NCBI GenBank assembly: GCA_034663685.1 | Contig: JAXDJC010000052.1 | Location: forward strand, 1-8,932 | From: AC-37 sp034663685 | GTDB taxonomy: Bacteria > Actinomycetota > Thermoleophilia > Solirubrobacterales > Thermoleophilaceae | Direction: 5' to 3' | DNA length: 8,932 nt | Shown: one piece after another, positions 1 through 5,651 of the stretch | Position numbering within the stretch: position 1 is the stretch's first letter | Layout: each line of letters opens with the position of its first letter | Program-made: the position numbers and the translations under genes | Notes under the pieces: model-generated | The model's input: the letters and a program-made list of their open reading frames with translations, nothing else | Told to the model about the DNA's origin: nothing | The model's database searches: none

Positions 1-1
1 C

Positions 2-202
2 GACGGCGGCAAGGGCAACGACAAGCTGACCGGCGGCGCCGACCCGAACACCTACAAGGGCGGCACCGGCGACGACACGATCGACGCCCGGAACGGCAAG
101 GTCGACACGATCGACTGCGGCGCCGGAACGAAGGACTCGGCGAACGTGGACAAGGCCGACAAGGTCAAGGGCTGCGAGAAGGTCAAGCGGGCGAAGAAGT
201 AG
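2..202 (+). CDS. C-terminal end of a calcium-binding repeat (RTX-like) protein, partial
   Basis: Only the last 66 residues and the TAG stop are inside the window; the start lies upstream. The frame is rich in Gly and Asp and carries short nonapeptide-like motifs (GGKGNDKLTGG, then GGTGDDTID) resembling the GGxGxDxLx Ca-binding repeats of hemolysin-type proteins, which bind calcium in a beta-roll, usually outside the cell. The tail has two cysteines (TIDCGAG and KGCEKV) about 27 residues apart and ends in a Lys-rich stretch. This Cys-containing cap after the repeats is, from memory, common in actinobacterial members; a disulfide is possible. The upstream function (adhesin, enzyme or structural) cannot be read from this fragment. 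It converges on the cupin gene with only 10 bp between the stops. Confidence 0.8.
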   Translation, partial: DGGKGNDKLTGGADPNTYKGGTGDDTIDARNGKVDTIDCGAGTKDSANVDKADKVKGCEKVKRAKK

Positions 203-212
203 GGCGCCCCGA

Positions 213-623
213 TTAAGTCGCTCTCGGCCCGGCGGCGTACTCCTCGTCGCTGACCTTGTCGCCCCACTCCGCGGCCACGTGGTCGGCGTCCACCTCGTTG
301 AGCGCGAGGTGGACCATGAAGCGGTTGGGGGCCGCGCCGTGCCAGTGCTCCTCGCCGGGCTCGAAGAAGACGCGGTCGCCGGGGCGGATGACCTCGATCT
401 GGCCGCCACGGCGCTGCGCGAGGCCGACGCCCTCCGTCACGTAGATGGTCTGGCCGAGCGGGTGCGTGTGCCACGCGGTGCGCGCGCCCGGCGTGAAGTG
501 GACGAGGTTGGCCTGGACGCGTGCCGGCGCGGGCGCCGCCGCGACCGCGTCGATGTACACGTCACCCGTGAACCAGTCCGCCGGCCCTTTGACCGTGTCG
601 ACGCTGCTTCTCGTGATCTCCAT
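213..623 (-). CDS. Mn-type cupin, (R)-mandelonitrile lyase (GtHNL)-like
   Basis: A 136-residue single-domain cupin. Motif 1 reads WHTHPLGQTIYVTEG (H52, H54, Q58) and motif 2 has PGEEHWHG (H93, H95), with a further His at 105. In place of the usual Glu in motif 1 it has Gln, the ligand set (His, His, Gln, His) known for the Mn-dependent hydroxynitrile lyase of Granulicella tundricola. The length and the N-terminal KGPADWFTG stretch also resemble that protein as I remember it. Such cupins can cleave or form cyanohydrins in vitro; their natural substrate is generally unknown, so lyase activity is not proven. The ATG was chosen because it lies 5 bp after the ZIP stop codon; there is no strong ribosome site, so translational coupling is likely. 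A longer in-frame extension would overlap the ZIP gene and is a shadow. Confidence 0.85.
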   Translation of the reverse strand: MEITRSSVDTVKGPADWFTGDVYIDAVAAAPAPARVQANLVHFTPGARTAWHTHPLGQTIYVTEGVGLAQRRGGQIEVIRPGDRVFFEPGEEHWHGAAPNRFMVHLALNEVDADHVAAEWGDKVSDEEYAAGPRAT

Positions 624-628
624 GCCGC

Positions 629-1492
629 TCAGCCGCCGCCGTACACGACGACGAGATCGGTGAGCAGGCCGATCCCGAACCCGGCCGTGAGCATCAGCAG
701 CCCGAGCTCGCGGTGCCCGTAGCGGCGCATCCCCTGCCAGATCTCGCCGATCACGTAGAGGATCGCGCCCGCGGCCACGGCGTAGAAGCACAGCTCCAGC
801 GGCTCGGAGGTGACCTGATAGCCGAGCATCGCGCCGAGGAACGTGGGGCCGCCGCCGATCACGCCCACGAGCCCGAGCCAGCGCCACGACGGGCTGACGC
901 TGCCGAGCGGGCCGACGATGCCGAATCCCTCGGTGGCGTTGTGCAGCGCGAACCCGATGATGAGCACGGTGGCGAGGCTGATGGCACCCGCGCGCGCGGA
1001 CACGCCGATCGCCAGGCCCTCCGCGAAGTTGTGCAGCCCGATCGCCGAGGCGATCACCACCCCCGTCTGGAGCGCGCGGCGGCGCGCGGCGGCGGTCTCC
1101 CCGGTCAGCGCCACCGTCTCCTCGGGAGTGAATGCGGTGGCACTCTCGCCCCCCGCGGCCGGCGGGTAGGTCGGGCCGTCGGGCCGCAGTCGCCGCTCGA
1201 GGATGCCGAGCCCGGCGCTTCCCAGTCCGAACCCGCCGATCAGCAGCGCGGCGAGTAACGCGAGGTGCCCGAAGCCGGACTGGCCGTCCCTGTAGCGCTC
1301 GAGCGCGCCCTCGACGATCCCGTTGCCGTGCGAGAGCACGTCGACGAAGATGAAGGCGAGGATGCCCACCGCGAACATCGCCAGCGCCACCCGCGACCTG
1401 TTCCCGAGCAACCGCAGGCGGGCCACCGGGAGGCCGAGGAAGATCGTGAATCCGGCGAGGGCTCCGAGCAGCGCGGTCTGGGCGAAGGACAT
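629..1492 (-). CDS. ZIP family divalent metal transporter
   Basis: An integral membrane protein of 287 residues with about eight hydrophobic segments (roughly 5-26, 34-54, 75-98, 141-165, 171-196, 204-226, 232-252, 262-283). The two signature metal-site helices are clear: HNFAEG (H154, N155, E158) and HNATEG (H184, N185, E188), the paired HNxxEG motifs of ZIP/ZupT importers. The loop between helices 3 and 4 (about 100-140) is acidic and Pro/Gly-rich, without the His-rich tract seen in many Zn-specific members. Family members import Zn, Fe, Mn or related divalent ions along their gradient; specificity is not readable here. The downstream Mn-type cupin hints at Mn. A GGAG lies 7 nt before the ATG. 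It is first in a two-gene unit and probably regulated by the inverted repeat at 1510-1523. Confidence 0.92.
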   Translation of the reverse strand: MSFAQTALLGALAGFTIFLGLPVARLRLLGNRSRVALAMFAVGILAFIFVDVLSHGNGIVEGALERYRDGQSGFGHLALLAALLIGGFGLGSAGLGILERRLRPDGPTYPPAAGGESATAFTPEETVALTGETAAARRRALQTGVVIASAIGLHNFAEGLAIGVSARAGAISLATVLIIGFALHNATEGFGIVGPLGSVSPSWRWLGLVGVIGGGPTFLGAMLGYQVTSEPLELCFYAVAAGAILYVIGEIWQGMRRYGHRELGLLMLTAGFGIGLLTDLVVVYGGG

Positions 1493-1499
1493 GGGTCAA

Positions 1500-1503
1500 C
1501 TCC
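1500..1503 (-). promoter_or_regulatory. Ribosome binding site of the ZIP gene
   Basis: Reads GGAG on the minus strand, 7 nt before the ATG ending at 1492. It supports this start over the upstream in-frame alternatives of a different frame that runs through the same region. Confidence 0.65.
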
Positions 1504-1509
1504 AGCGGG

Positions 1510-1523
1510 TTAGGGAACCCTAA
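1510..1523. promoter_or_regulatory. Inverted repeat TTAGGG-AA-CCCTAA, candidate metalloregulator operator
   Basis: A perfect 6-bp inverted repeat with a 2-bp centre lies 17 bp upstream of the ZIP start codon. The TTAGG...CCTAA halves resemble those recognised by DtxR/IdeR/MntR family metal-dependent repressors, although the classic IdeR box is 19 bp with wider spacing. It is AT-rich compared with its surroundings. It sits just downstream of one possible -10 (TACCTT, minus strand, 1537-1542) and itself contains another (TAGGGT, 1517-1522), so a bound repressor would block transcription in either case. The cognate regulator is not in the window. The repeat is seen; the function is inference from position ahead of a metal importer. 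Confidence 0.55.
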
Positions 1524-1536
1524 GCGAAGTCTCGGC

Positions 1537-1542
1537 AAGGTA
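1537..1542 (-). promoter_or_regulatory. Possible -10 element of the ZIP-cupin unit
   Basis: TACCTT on the minus strand fits TANNNT and would place the transcript start near 1530, about 38 nt before the ATG, with the inverted repeat at about +8 to +21. No good -35 is visible. The rest of 1543-1612, between this site and the diguanylate cyclase stop, shows no gene or clear terminator. Confidence 0.3.
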
Positions 1543-1612
1543 TCACCCCGCGCCAGGTCGGGATCGCGCCGGCCGGGGGCGGAAGCCACCGGGCGGGCCT
1601 TGAGATGCGCTA

Positions 1613-2626
1613 CTAGACGCTGCGAGCGGCGAGCAGGTCGCGGTCGGCGCGTTCGACCAGCTCATGCGGAAAGTCGCCGTCACGCAGCACGGCGAACCCG
1701 ACGCTCACCGATCTCTCCGTGGGCCCGTCCGAGAGGTCGGAGCTCAGCGCTCCGAAGCGCCTTCGCGCCTCGTCGACGCCGATGTCCGGCAGGACGCAGA
1801 GGAACTCGTCGCCGCCGAGGCGGACCAGGAGGTCGTACGCGCGCATGTGAGTCCTGAGCGCCTTCACGACGGCGCGCAGGACTTCGTCGCCCGCGCCGTG
1901 GCCGTCGGTGTCGTTGACCGTCTTCAGCCCGTCCACGTCGACGTATGCGGCCACGAGGCCGTGGCCCGTCCGCTTGGCGCGATCGATCTCGCGCTGGAGC
2001 TCGGCGAGCCCGACTCCACGGCGCCGAGCGCCGGTGAGCTCGTCCGTCCCCGCCGCCTGCAGCTCGCGCCTGGCGTGCTCGCGGTCGTGTGCCGCCTGCT
2101 GACGGTCGTGTGCCGCCCGCTGGCGGTCGTGTGCGGCGCGCTCCCGGTCGCGCCTTGCCCGCAGCCGGCCCTCCTCCGCGCGCGCCCGAAGATCCCGTAG
2201 CCGCATCGCGCGTGCACCCGGCAGCCCGTCGGCGCCGTCGATCTCGAGCGCGCGCACGTCGGCGGCATCGGCGTCGCGGTCGCGTCTCTCCGCGGACATG
2301 TCGCGTTCCCTCGCGGCCCTGTCGCGCTCATCCGACGTGCCGCCGCGATCGCGTCCCACGTCGAGCCTGTCGCGCGTGGTTCCCGCCCGAATGGCTGCGC
2401 TCTCCGCGTACCCAGCCCAGCCGCCGCCATGCTGGCGTTCTGCGTCGGCAGCGTCCTGATCATCGTCGGAGGCCTGCTGATCGCGATCGCTCAGCGTCTG
2501 GTCCTTCTCGCTCAGCGTCTGGTCCTTCTCGCTCAGCGTCTGGTCCTTCTCATCCTGCCGCTCACCGTCGCTCCGACTGACGCGATCGGGCGCGTCATCG
2601 GAATGGCCCGCGCCGTTCCGTCCCAT
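1613..2626 (-). CDS. Soluble diguanylate cyclase (GGDEF) with charged heptad-repeat N-terminus
   Basis: A protein of 337 residues. The C-terminal GGDEF domain (about 195-335) should make cyclic-di-GMP from two GTP: DELTG at 195-199, metal and substrate residues in DVDGLKTVNDTDGHGAGD (230-247), and the catalytic GGDEF at 271-275. An inhibitory I-site RxxD (R262, D265) stands exactly five residues before it, so product feedback is likely. The usual C-terminal Tyr-x-x-Lys...Gly-Arg ending is replaced by a short DLLAARSV tail. The first ~190 residues have no membrane helix and are highly charged, with heptads: three perfect EKDQTLS units (26-46), a DRDQQAS variant, and RAAHDRQ-type units (163-183), probably a coiled coil for dimerisation. 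The ATG has AGGCGG/GGAGG 6 nt upstream; the longer in-frame extension lacks coding character. It follows MreB on the same strand by 112 bp. Confidence 0.88.
   Translation of the reverse strand: MGRNGAGHSDDAPDRVSRSDGERQDEKDQTLSEKDQTLSEKDQTLSDRDQQASDDDQDAADAERQHGGGWAGYAESAAIRAGTTRDRLDVGRDRGGTSDERDRAARERDMSAERRDRDADAADVRALEIDGADGLPGARAMRLRDLRARAEEGRLRARRDRERAAHDRQRAAHDRQQAAHDREHARRELQAAGTDELTGARRRGVGLAELQREIDRAKRTGHGLVAAYVDVDGLKTVNDTDGHGAGDEVLRAVVKALRTHMRAYDLLVRLGGDEFLCVLPDIGVDEARRRFGALSSDLSDGPTERSVSVGFAVLRDGDFPHELVERADRDLLAARSV
2078..2140 (-). repeat. Imperfect 21-bp repeat encoding RAAHDRQ-type heptads
   Basis: Three 21-nt units inside the diguanylate cyclase gene encode RAAHDRQ, RAAHDRQ and QAAHDRE-type heptads (residues 163-183), just before the GGDEF domain. 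The DNA copies differ at several bases, mostly synonymous, suggesting an older expansion than the perfect array at 2489-2551. In the protein this probably forms the helical linker (signalling helix) into the catalytic domain. Confidence 0.7.
2489..2551 (-). repeat. Three perfect tandem copies of a 21-bp unit
   Basis: Three adjacent identical 21-nt copies within the diguanylate cyclase gene, each encoding Glu-Lys-Asp-Gln-Thr-Leu-Ser. A fourth, diverged unit (DRDQQAS) follows in the protein. Because the unit is a multiple of three, gain or loss of copies keeps the frame and changes the length by one heptad. Perfect identity, including synonymous positions, implies recent expansion. Confidence 0.95.
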
Positions 2627-2632
2627 CAACCG

Positions 2633-2637
2633 CCTCC
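2633..2637 (-). promoter_or_regulatory. Ribosome binding site fixing the diguanylate cyclase start
   Basis: GGAGG on the minus strand, 6 nt before the ATG at 2624-2626. It decides this start against a frame that stays open for 92 further codons upstream and would run into the end of the mreB gene. Confidence 0.75.
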
Positions 2638-2683
2638 GTCGAGCGCTGCCACGAGGTGGCCCCGCCCGCCATCGGGTACTTCG

Positions 2684-2713
2684 ACCGTAGCCCCTCGATT
2701 CGAGTCGGTCCAA
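2684..2713 (-). promoter_or_regulatory. Possible housekeeping promoter for the diguanylate cyclase gene
   Basis: On the minus strand TTGGAC (2708-2713) and TACGGT (2684-2689) are spaced 18 bp, a moderate fit to TTGACA/TANNNT. The spacer holds a CTCGA-T-TCGAG inverted repeat (2694-2704). It would allow transcription independent of mreB. Weak evidence; no terminator was seen after mreB in the 112-bp gap. Confidence 0.3.
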
Positions 2714-2738
2714 CGAAATGGGGTAGATGAATGGGCGC

Positions 2739-3800
2739 TCAGCGCGCGAACGAGGCCCGGCGCGAGCGGCCGGCGTGGCGCCGGCGGCCGTTGCCCATGC
2801 GGTCGAGCGTCTCGAACTCCTCGAGTGACCGCCCCGCACCGATCGCCACGCACGTGAGCGGCGACTCGGCGATCCGCACCGGCAGGTGCGTCTCGTCCGC
2901 AAGCAGCACGTCGAGGCCCTTGAGCAGGGACCCGCCGCCGGCCAGCACGATGCCCTCCTCGGCCACGTCGGCGGCCAGCTCGGGCGGGGTCTGCTCGAGC
3001 GTGGACTGCACCGTCTCCACGATCGCCTGGAGCTGCTCCGCGCACGCCACCCGCAGCTCGGTGCTCGTGATCGTGACGGTCTTGGGAAGCCCGGACCCGA
3101 GGTCGCGGCCGCGGACGTTGGCCTCGAGCTCCGGCTCGAGCGCCACGGCCGAGCCGATCTCGAGCTTCAGGTCCTCGGCGGTGGTGGAGCCGATCGCCAT
3201 CGTGTGCGCACGCTTCATGTGCAGGGTGATCGCGTCGTCGAAGTCGTAGCCGCCGGTCCGCAGCGACTCGCTCACCACGATCGCGCCGAGCGACAGGACC
3301 GCCACCTCCGAGGTCCCGCCGCCGATGTCCACGATCATCGACCCGCGCGGCTCGGCGATCGGCAGCTCGGCTCCGATGGCCGCCGCGATCGGCTCCTCGA
3401 TCAGATGCACCTGGCGCGCGCCCGCCGCCGCGCAGGCCTCCTCGACGGCACGCTTCTCCACCTCGGTGACCGAGGAGGGCACGCACATGATCACGCGCGA
3501 GCGCCCGAAGCGGCTGTGCTGCACGCGGTGGATGAAGTAGTGGAGCATCCGCTCGGTCACCTCGAAGTCCGCGATGACCCCGTGGCGCAGCGGGCGGATG
3601 GCGGCGATCGTGGCCGGCGTGCGCCCGATCATGCGCTTGGCGTCGTCGCCGACGGCGTGGACCGCGCCCGTGTCCGTGTCGATCGCGACAACCGACGGCT
3701 CGGACAGCGCGATGCCGCGCCCGCGCTCGTAGACGAGGGTGTTGGCGGTGCCGAGATCGATCGCGAGGTCGCGGCCGCCCCCGCCGTTGAGTAATGCCAC
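2739..3800 (-). CDS. mreB: Rod-shape-determining actin homolog MreB
   Basis: A 353-residue actin-fold ATPase that forms membrane-bound filaments guiding lateral cell-wall synthesis. All family motifs are present: phosphate-1 DLAIDLGTANTLVY (11-24), RTPATIAAIRPLRHGVIADF (60-79), LIEEPIAAAIGAELP (133-147) with the Glu thought to position the hydrolytic water, phosphate-2 MIVDIGGGTSEVAVLSLG (155-172), and the adenosine motif IVLAGGGSLLKGL (284-296). A basic Arg-rich tail (about 335-353) extends past the usual end. The start is GTG, because the conserved region begins 10 codons later and an upstream ATG is out of frame. No Shine-Dalgarno is visible; a TATGCT box 6 nt before the GTG suggests a leaderless message. 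The usual neighbours mreC and mreD are absent, so this may be a paralog. It is divergent from the aldo/keto reductase. Confidence 0.93.
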   Translation of the reverse strand: MALLNGGGGRDLAIDLGTANTLVYERGRGIALSEPSVVAIDTDTGAVHAVGDDAKRMIGRTPATIAAIRPLRHGVIADFEVTERMLHYFIHRVQHSRFGRSRVIMCVPSSVTEVEKRAVEEACAAAGARQVHLIEEPIAAAIGAELPIAEPRGSMIVDIGGGTSEVAVLSLGAIVVSESLRTGGYDFDDAITLHMKRAHTMAIGSTTAEDLKLEIGSAVALEPELEANVRGRDLGSGLPKTVTITSTELRVACAEQLQAIVETVQSTLEQTPPELAADVAEEGIVLAGGGSLLKGLDVLLADETHLPVRIAESPLTCVAIGAGRSLEEFETLDRMGNGRRRHAGRSRRASFAR

Positions 3801-3806
3801 ACCCGG

Positions 3807-3812
3807 AGCATA
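3807..3812 (-). promoter_or_regulatory. -10 element of mreB, leaderless arrangement
   Basis: TATGCT on the minus strand matches the TANNNT -10 box well and ends 6 nt before the GTG codon, placing transcription initiation at or next to the first base of the gene. No recognisable -35 at standard spacing. Leaderless mRNAs of this geometry are frequent in actinobacteria. Confidence 0.45.
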
Positions 3813-3850
3813 GGGAGCGACCCAGCGCCGGGCGCGACCACGCCGGGCGG

Positions 3851-3875
3851 GTTCCGGCTGCCCGCGGCCGGGTAA
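3851..3875 (+). promoter_or_regulatory. Candidate sigmaB/sigmaF-type promoter for the aldo/keto reductase operon
   Basis: GTTC (3851-3854, within GGGTTC), 15 bp, then GGGTAA (3870-3875). This resembles the general-stress promoter of sigmaB (Bacillus) and sigmaF (mycobacteria), GTTT...GGGTAT with 12-14 bp between hexamers. The predicted start is within a few nt of the ATG at 3886, so the message would be almost leaderless, in line with the lack of a strong ribosome site. One mismatch in the -35 core and the GC-rich background reduce confidence. Confidence 0.4.
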
Positions 3876-3885
3876 GGCTGCGGGT

Positions 3886-4725
3886 ATGCCCGCTCCAGCC
3901 ACCAAGACCGCCCGCGGCGTGGAGGTGCCCACGGTCGCGATCGGCGTGTTCGAGGTCGATCCGGGCGAGACCGCGGCCATCGTGGCCGACGCGCTCGCCG
4001 CCGGCTACCGCCACGTCGACACCGCCAGTGCGTACGGGAACGAGAAGGAGGTGGGGGAGGGGCTGCGCGAGTCGGGCGTGGACCGCGACGACGTGTGGGT
4101 CACCACCAAGGTCTGGATCGACGACTTCGCGCCGGAGCGCCTGCGCCGCAGCGCCGAGAGCAGCCTGCGCAGGCTCGGCCTCGACCGGCTCGACCTGCTG
4201 CTGATGCACTGGCCCGCGCGCGACCCGGCGCAGCACGCGCCGGCGCTCGAGGAGCTCGGCCGGCTGCGCGCCGAGGGCCTGATCCGCGAGTTCGGCGTGA
4301 GCAACTTCCCCGGCTACCTGCTCCGCGAGGTGCTCGAGATCGCCCCGGAGATCTTCGCCGACCAGGTGGAGTACCACGCAAAGCTCTCCCAGCGCGAGCT
4401 GCTCGAGATCGCGGCCGAGCACGACCTGCTGATCGAGGCCTACGCCCCGCTCGGCGGCAGCGCGTCGGACATGGTCGAGGAGCCGATCCTCGAGGAGATC
4501 GCCGAGAGCCACGGCGCCACGCCGGCGCAGGTCGCACTCGCGTGGCTCGCACACCAGGACCGCGTGGCGATCCTGCCGCGCTCGACCGACCCGGGCCGCC
4601 GGCGCGAGAACCTCGCCGCGCTCGAGGTCGACCTGACCGGCGACGAGACCAGGCGGATCGACGAGCTGTCCGAGCGCCGCGAGCGCAACTTCGACCCGAG
4701 CTTCGCGCCCGACTGGAGGGACTGA
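3886..4725 (+). CDS. Aldo/keto reductase
   Basis: A 279-residue cytosolic (beta/alpha)8 barrel that reduces aldehydes or ketones to alcohols with NADPH. The full catalytic tetrad is visible: D45 and Y50 in VDTASAYGNE, K75 in TTKVW, H108 in LLMHWP. Cofactor-site elements follow: GVSNF (137-141), Q160 and Y163 in DQVEYH, and LPRSTDPGRRREN (230-242), where Arg replaces the common Lys of the IPKS motif. Length is normal for short bacterial members (2,5-diketo-gluconate reductase/YvgN type). The physiological substrate cannot be told; reactive aldehydes such as methylglyoxal are typical for relatives. The ATG is preceded by no good Shine-Dalgarno. It is followed by the dehydrogenase after 1 bp, so the two form an operon. 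The GGGTAA promoter-like site suggests stress induction. Confidence 0.93.
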   Translation: MPAPATKTARGVEVPTVAIGVFEVDPGETAAIVADALAAGYRHVDTASAYGNEKEVGEGLRESGVDRDDVWVTTKVWIDDFAPERLRRSAESSLRRLGLDRLDLLLMHWPARDPAQHAPALEELGRLRAEGLIREFGVSNFPGYLLREVLEIAPEIFADQVEYHAKLSQRELLEIAAEHDLLIEAYAPLGGSASDMVEEPILEEIAESHGATPAQVALAWLAHQDRVAILPRSTDPGRRRENLAALEVDLTGDETRRIDELSERRERNFDPSFAPDWRD

Positions 4726-4726
4726 C

Positions 4727-5578
4727 ATGAGCACCGTGGCCGTGCTGGGAGCGGGCGGGACCATGGGCCTGCCGATGGCGCGCAACCTGGCCGGCGCGGG
4801 CCACGACGTGCGCGCGTGGAACCGAACCCGCGCGAGCGCCGAGCCGCTGGCCGAGCACGGAGTGGCGGTGGTGCACACGCCCGCCGAGGCGGCCGCGGGC
4901 GCGGACGTGATCGTCACGATCCTCACCGACGCGGACGCCGTGGTCGAGGCGATGGCGGACGTGCGCGGGCCGGCGGTGTGGGCGCAGATGAGCACGGTCG
5001 GGCTCGACGGCGCGGAGCGCGTCGCGGCCCTCGCGCGCGAGCGCGACCTGAAGCTCGTGGACGCGCCGGTGCTCGGCACCAAGGCGCCGGCCGAGGCGGG
5101 CGAGCTGATCGTGCTCGCCTCCGGGCCCGAGGACTTGCGCCCGGCGGTGGAGCCGATCTTCGACGCGGTCGGCAAGGTCACCCGCTGGGCGGGCGAGGAG
5201 CCGGGCGCCGGCCAGCGCCTGAAGGTGGCGATCAACGCCTGGATCATGGGCGTGATGGAGACCGCGGCCGAGACGCTCGCGCTCGCCGAGGGCCTGGGCG
5301 TGGACCCGCGCGAGGTGCTCGACACGCTCTCCGGCGGACCGCTCGACCTGCCCTACCTCCAGACGAAGGGCAGGATGATCGCGGAGCGCAGCTTCGAGCC
5401 GTCGATGAAGCTCTCGCTCGCCGCCAAGGACGTGCGGCTGATCGTGGAGGCCGCCGAGGCGCACGGCCTCGACCTCCCGCTGTTCCGGACGATCCGCGAC
5501 CGGATGGCCGAGGGCGCCGAAGAGCACGGCGAGCTGGACATGGCCGCCTCCTTCCTGACGAGCGCGCCCGGCTCCTGA
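4727..5578 (+). CDS. NADP-type beta-hydroxyacid dehydrogenase (3-hydroxyisobutyrate dehydrogenase / glyoxylate reductase family)
   Basis: A 283-residue soluble oxidoreductase. The N-terminal Rossmann fold starts with VAVLGAGGTMG (4-14), and WNRT after beta-2 (31-34) favours NADP over NAD. The substrate motif DAPVLGTKAPAEAGEL (112-127) is close to the APVSGSKKPAEDG form of succinic-semialdehyde/glyoxylate reductases (GLYR type), with Leu-Gly-Thr in place of Ser-Gly-Gly or Ser-Gly-Ser. The catalytic Lys is K166 in GQRLKVAIN, with N170 four residues on; KD (234-235) lies in the C-terminal helical domain. It probably interconverts a small beta- or gamma-hydroxyacid and its semialdehyde. GGAGGG lies 6 nt before the ATG and the upstream stop is 1 bp away, so it is co-transcribed with the aldo/keto reductase, suggesting aldehyde/semialdehyde clearance. 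Exact substrate unknown. Confidence 0.9.
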   Translation: MSTVAVLGAGGTMGLPMARNLAGAGHDVRAWNRTRASAEPLAEHGVAVVHTPAEAAAGADVIVTILTDADAVVEAMADVRGPAVWAQMSTVGLDGAERVAALARERDLKLVDAPVLGTKAPAEAGELIVLASGPEDLRPAVEPIFDAVGKVTRWAGEEPGAGQRLKVAINAWIMGVMETAAETLALAEGLGVDPREVLDTLSGGPLDLPYLQTKGRMIAERSFEPSMKLSLAAKDVRLIVEAAEAHGLDLPLFRTIRDRMAEGAEEHGELDMAASFLTSAPGS

Positions 5579-5588
5579 CCCGCCGCGT

Positions 5589-5612
5589 GTTTCGATCCCC
5601 CGCGCCGGGTAC
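5589..5612 (+). promoter_or_regulatory. Candidate sigmaB/sigmaF-type promoter for the acyltransferase-peroxiredoxin operon
   Basis: GTTT (5589-5592), exactly 14 bp, then GGGTAC (5607-5612). This matches the general-stress sigma consensus (GTTT, GGGTAT) at 9 of 10 positions with correct spacing. The predicted transcript start near 5619 gives a leader of about 33 nt that includes the strong ribosome site at 5638-5647. No competing housekeeping promoter is obvious in this 73-bp gap. Seen in sequence: the two boxes. Inference: the sigma factor. Confidence 0.55.
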
Positions 5613-5637
5613 GGGCTAGGTAAGGCGCGAACTCGAC

Positions 5638-5647
5638 GGGAGGAGGG
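5638..5647 (+). promoter_or_regulatory. Strong ribosome binding site of the acyltransferase gene
   Basis: GGGAGGAGGG, 4 nt from its end to the ATG at 5652, is the best Shine-Dalgarno in the window and fixes the start. Confidence 0.8.
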
Positions 5648-5651
5648 CGCG

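Noticed and set aside
1..202. Gly/Asp repeats as a DNA tandem repeat or CRISPR-like array
   Set aside because: The periodicity is at protein level, short and degenerate in DNA, and explained by Ca-binding motifs.
203..212. GGGCGCCCC between the converging genes as a bidirectional terminator
   Set aside because: The palindrome is only a few bases with no loop and no T-run on either side; not enough for a terminator call.
624..1589. In-frame extension of the cupin through the whole ZIP gene
   Set aside because: The extension is Arg-rich out-of-frame reading of the transporter; cupin homology begins at the ATG at 621-623.
2673..2726. GGGTAC and GGGTAG on the plus strand as further stress promoters
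   Set aside because: No GTTT at the required spacing and no plus-strand gene downstream for more than 1 kb.
2429..2857. Plus-strand frame with a hydrophobic repeat (AQRLVLL) that looks like a small membrane protein
   Set aside because: It is the antisense reading of the EKDQTLS heptad repeats in the cyclase gene, has no ribosome site, and becomes Arg/Pro-rich after the hydrophobic part.
2626..5325. Very long minus-strand open frame (about 900 codons)
   Set aside because: It runs antisense to the clear reductase and dehydrogenase genes and through mreB in the wrong frame; Arg/Ala/Gly/Pro-rich composition without domains, typical of GC-rich shadow frames.
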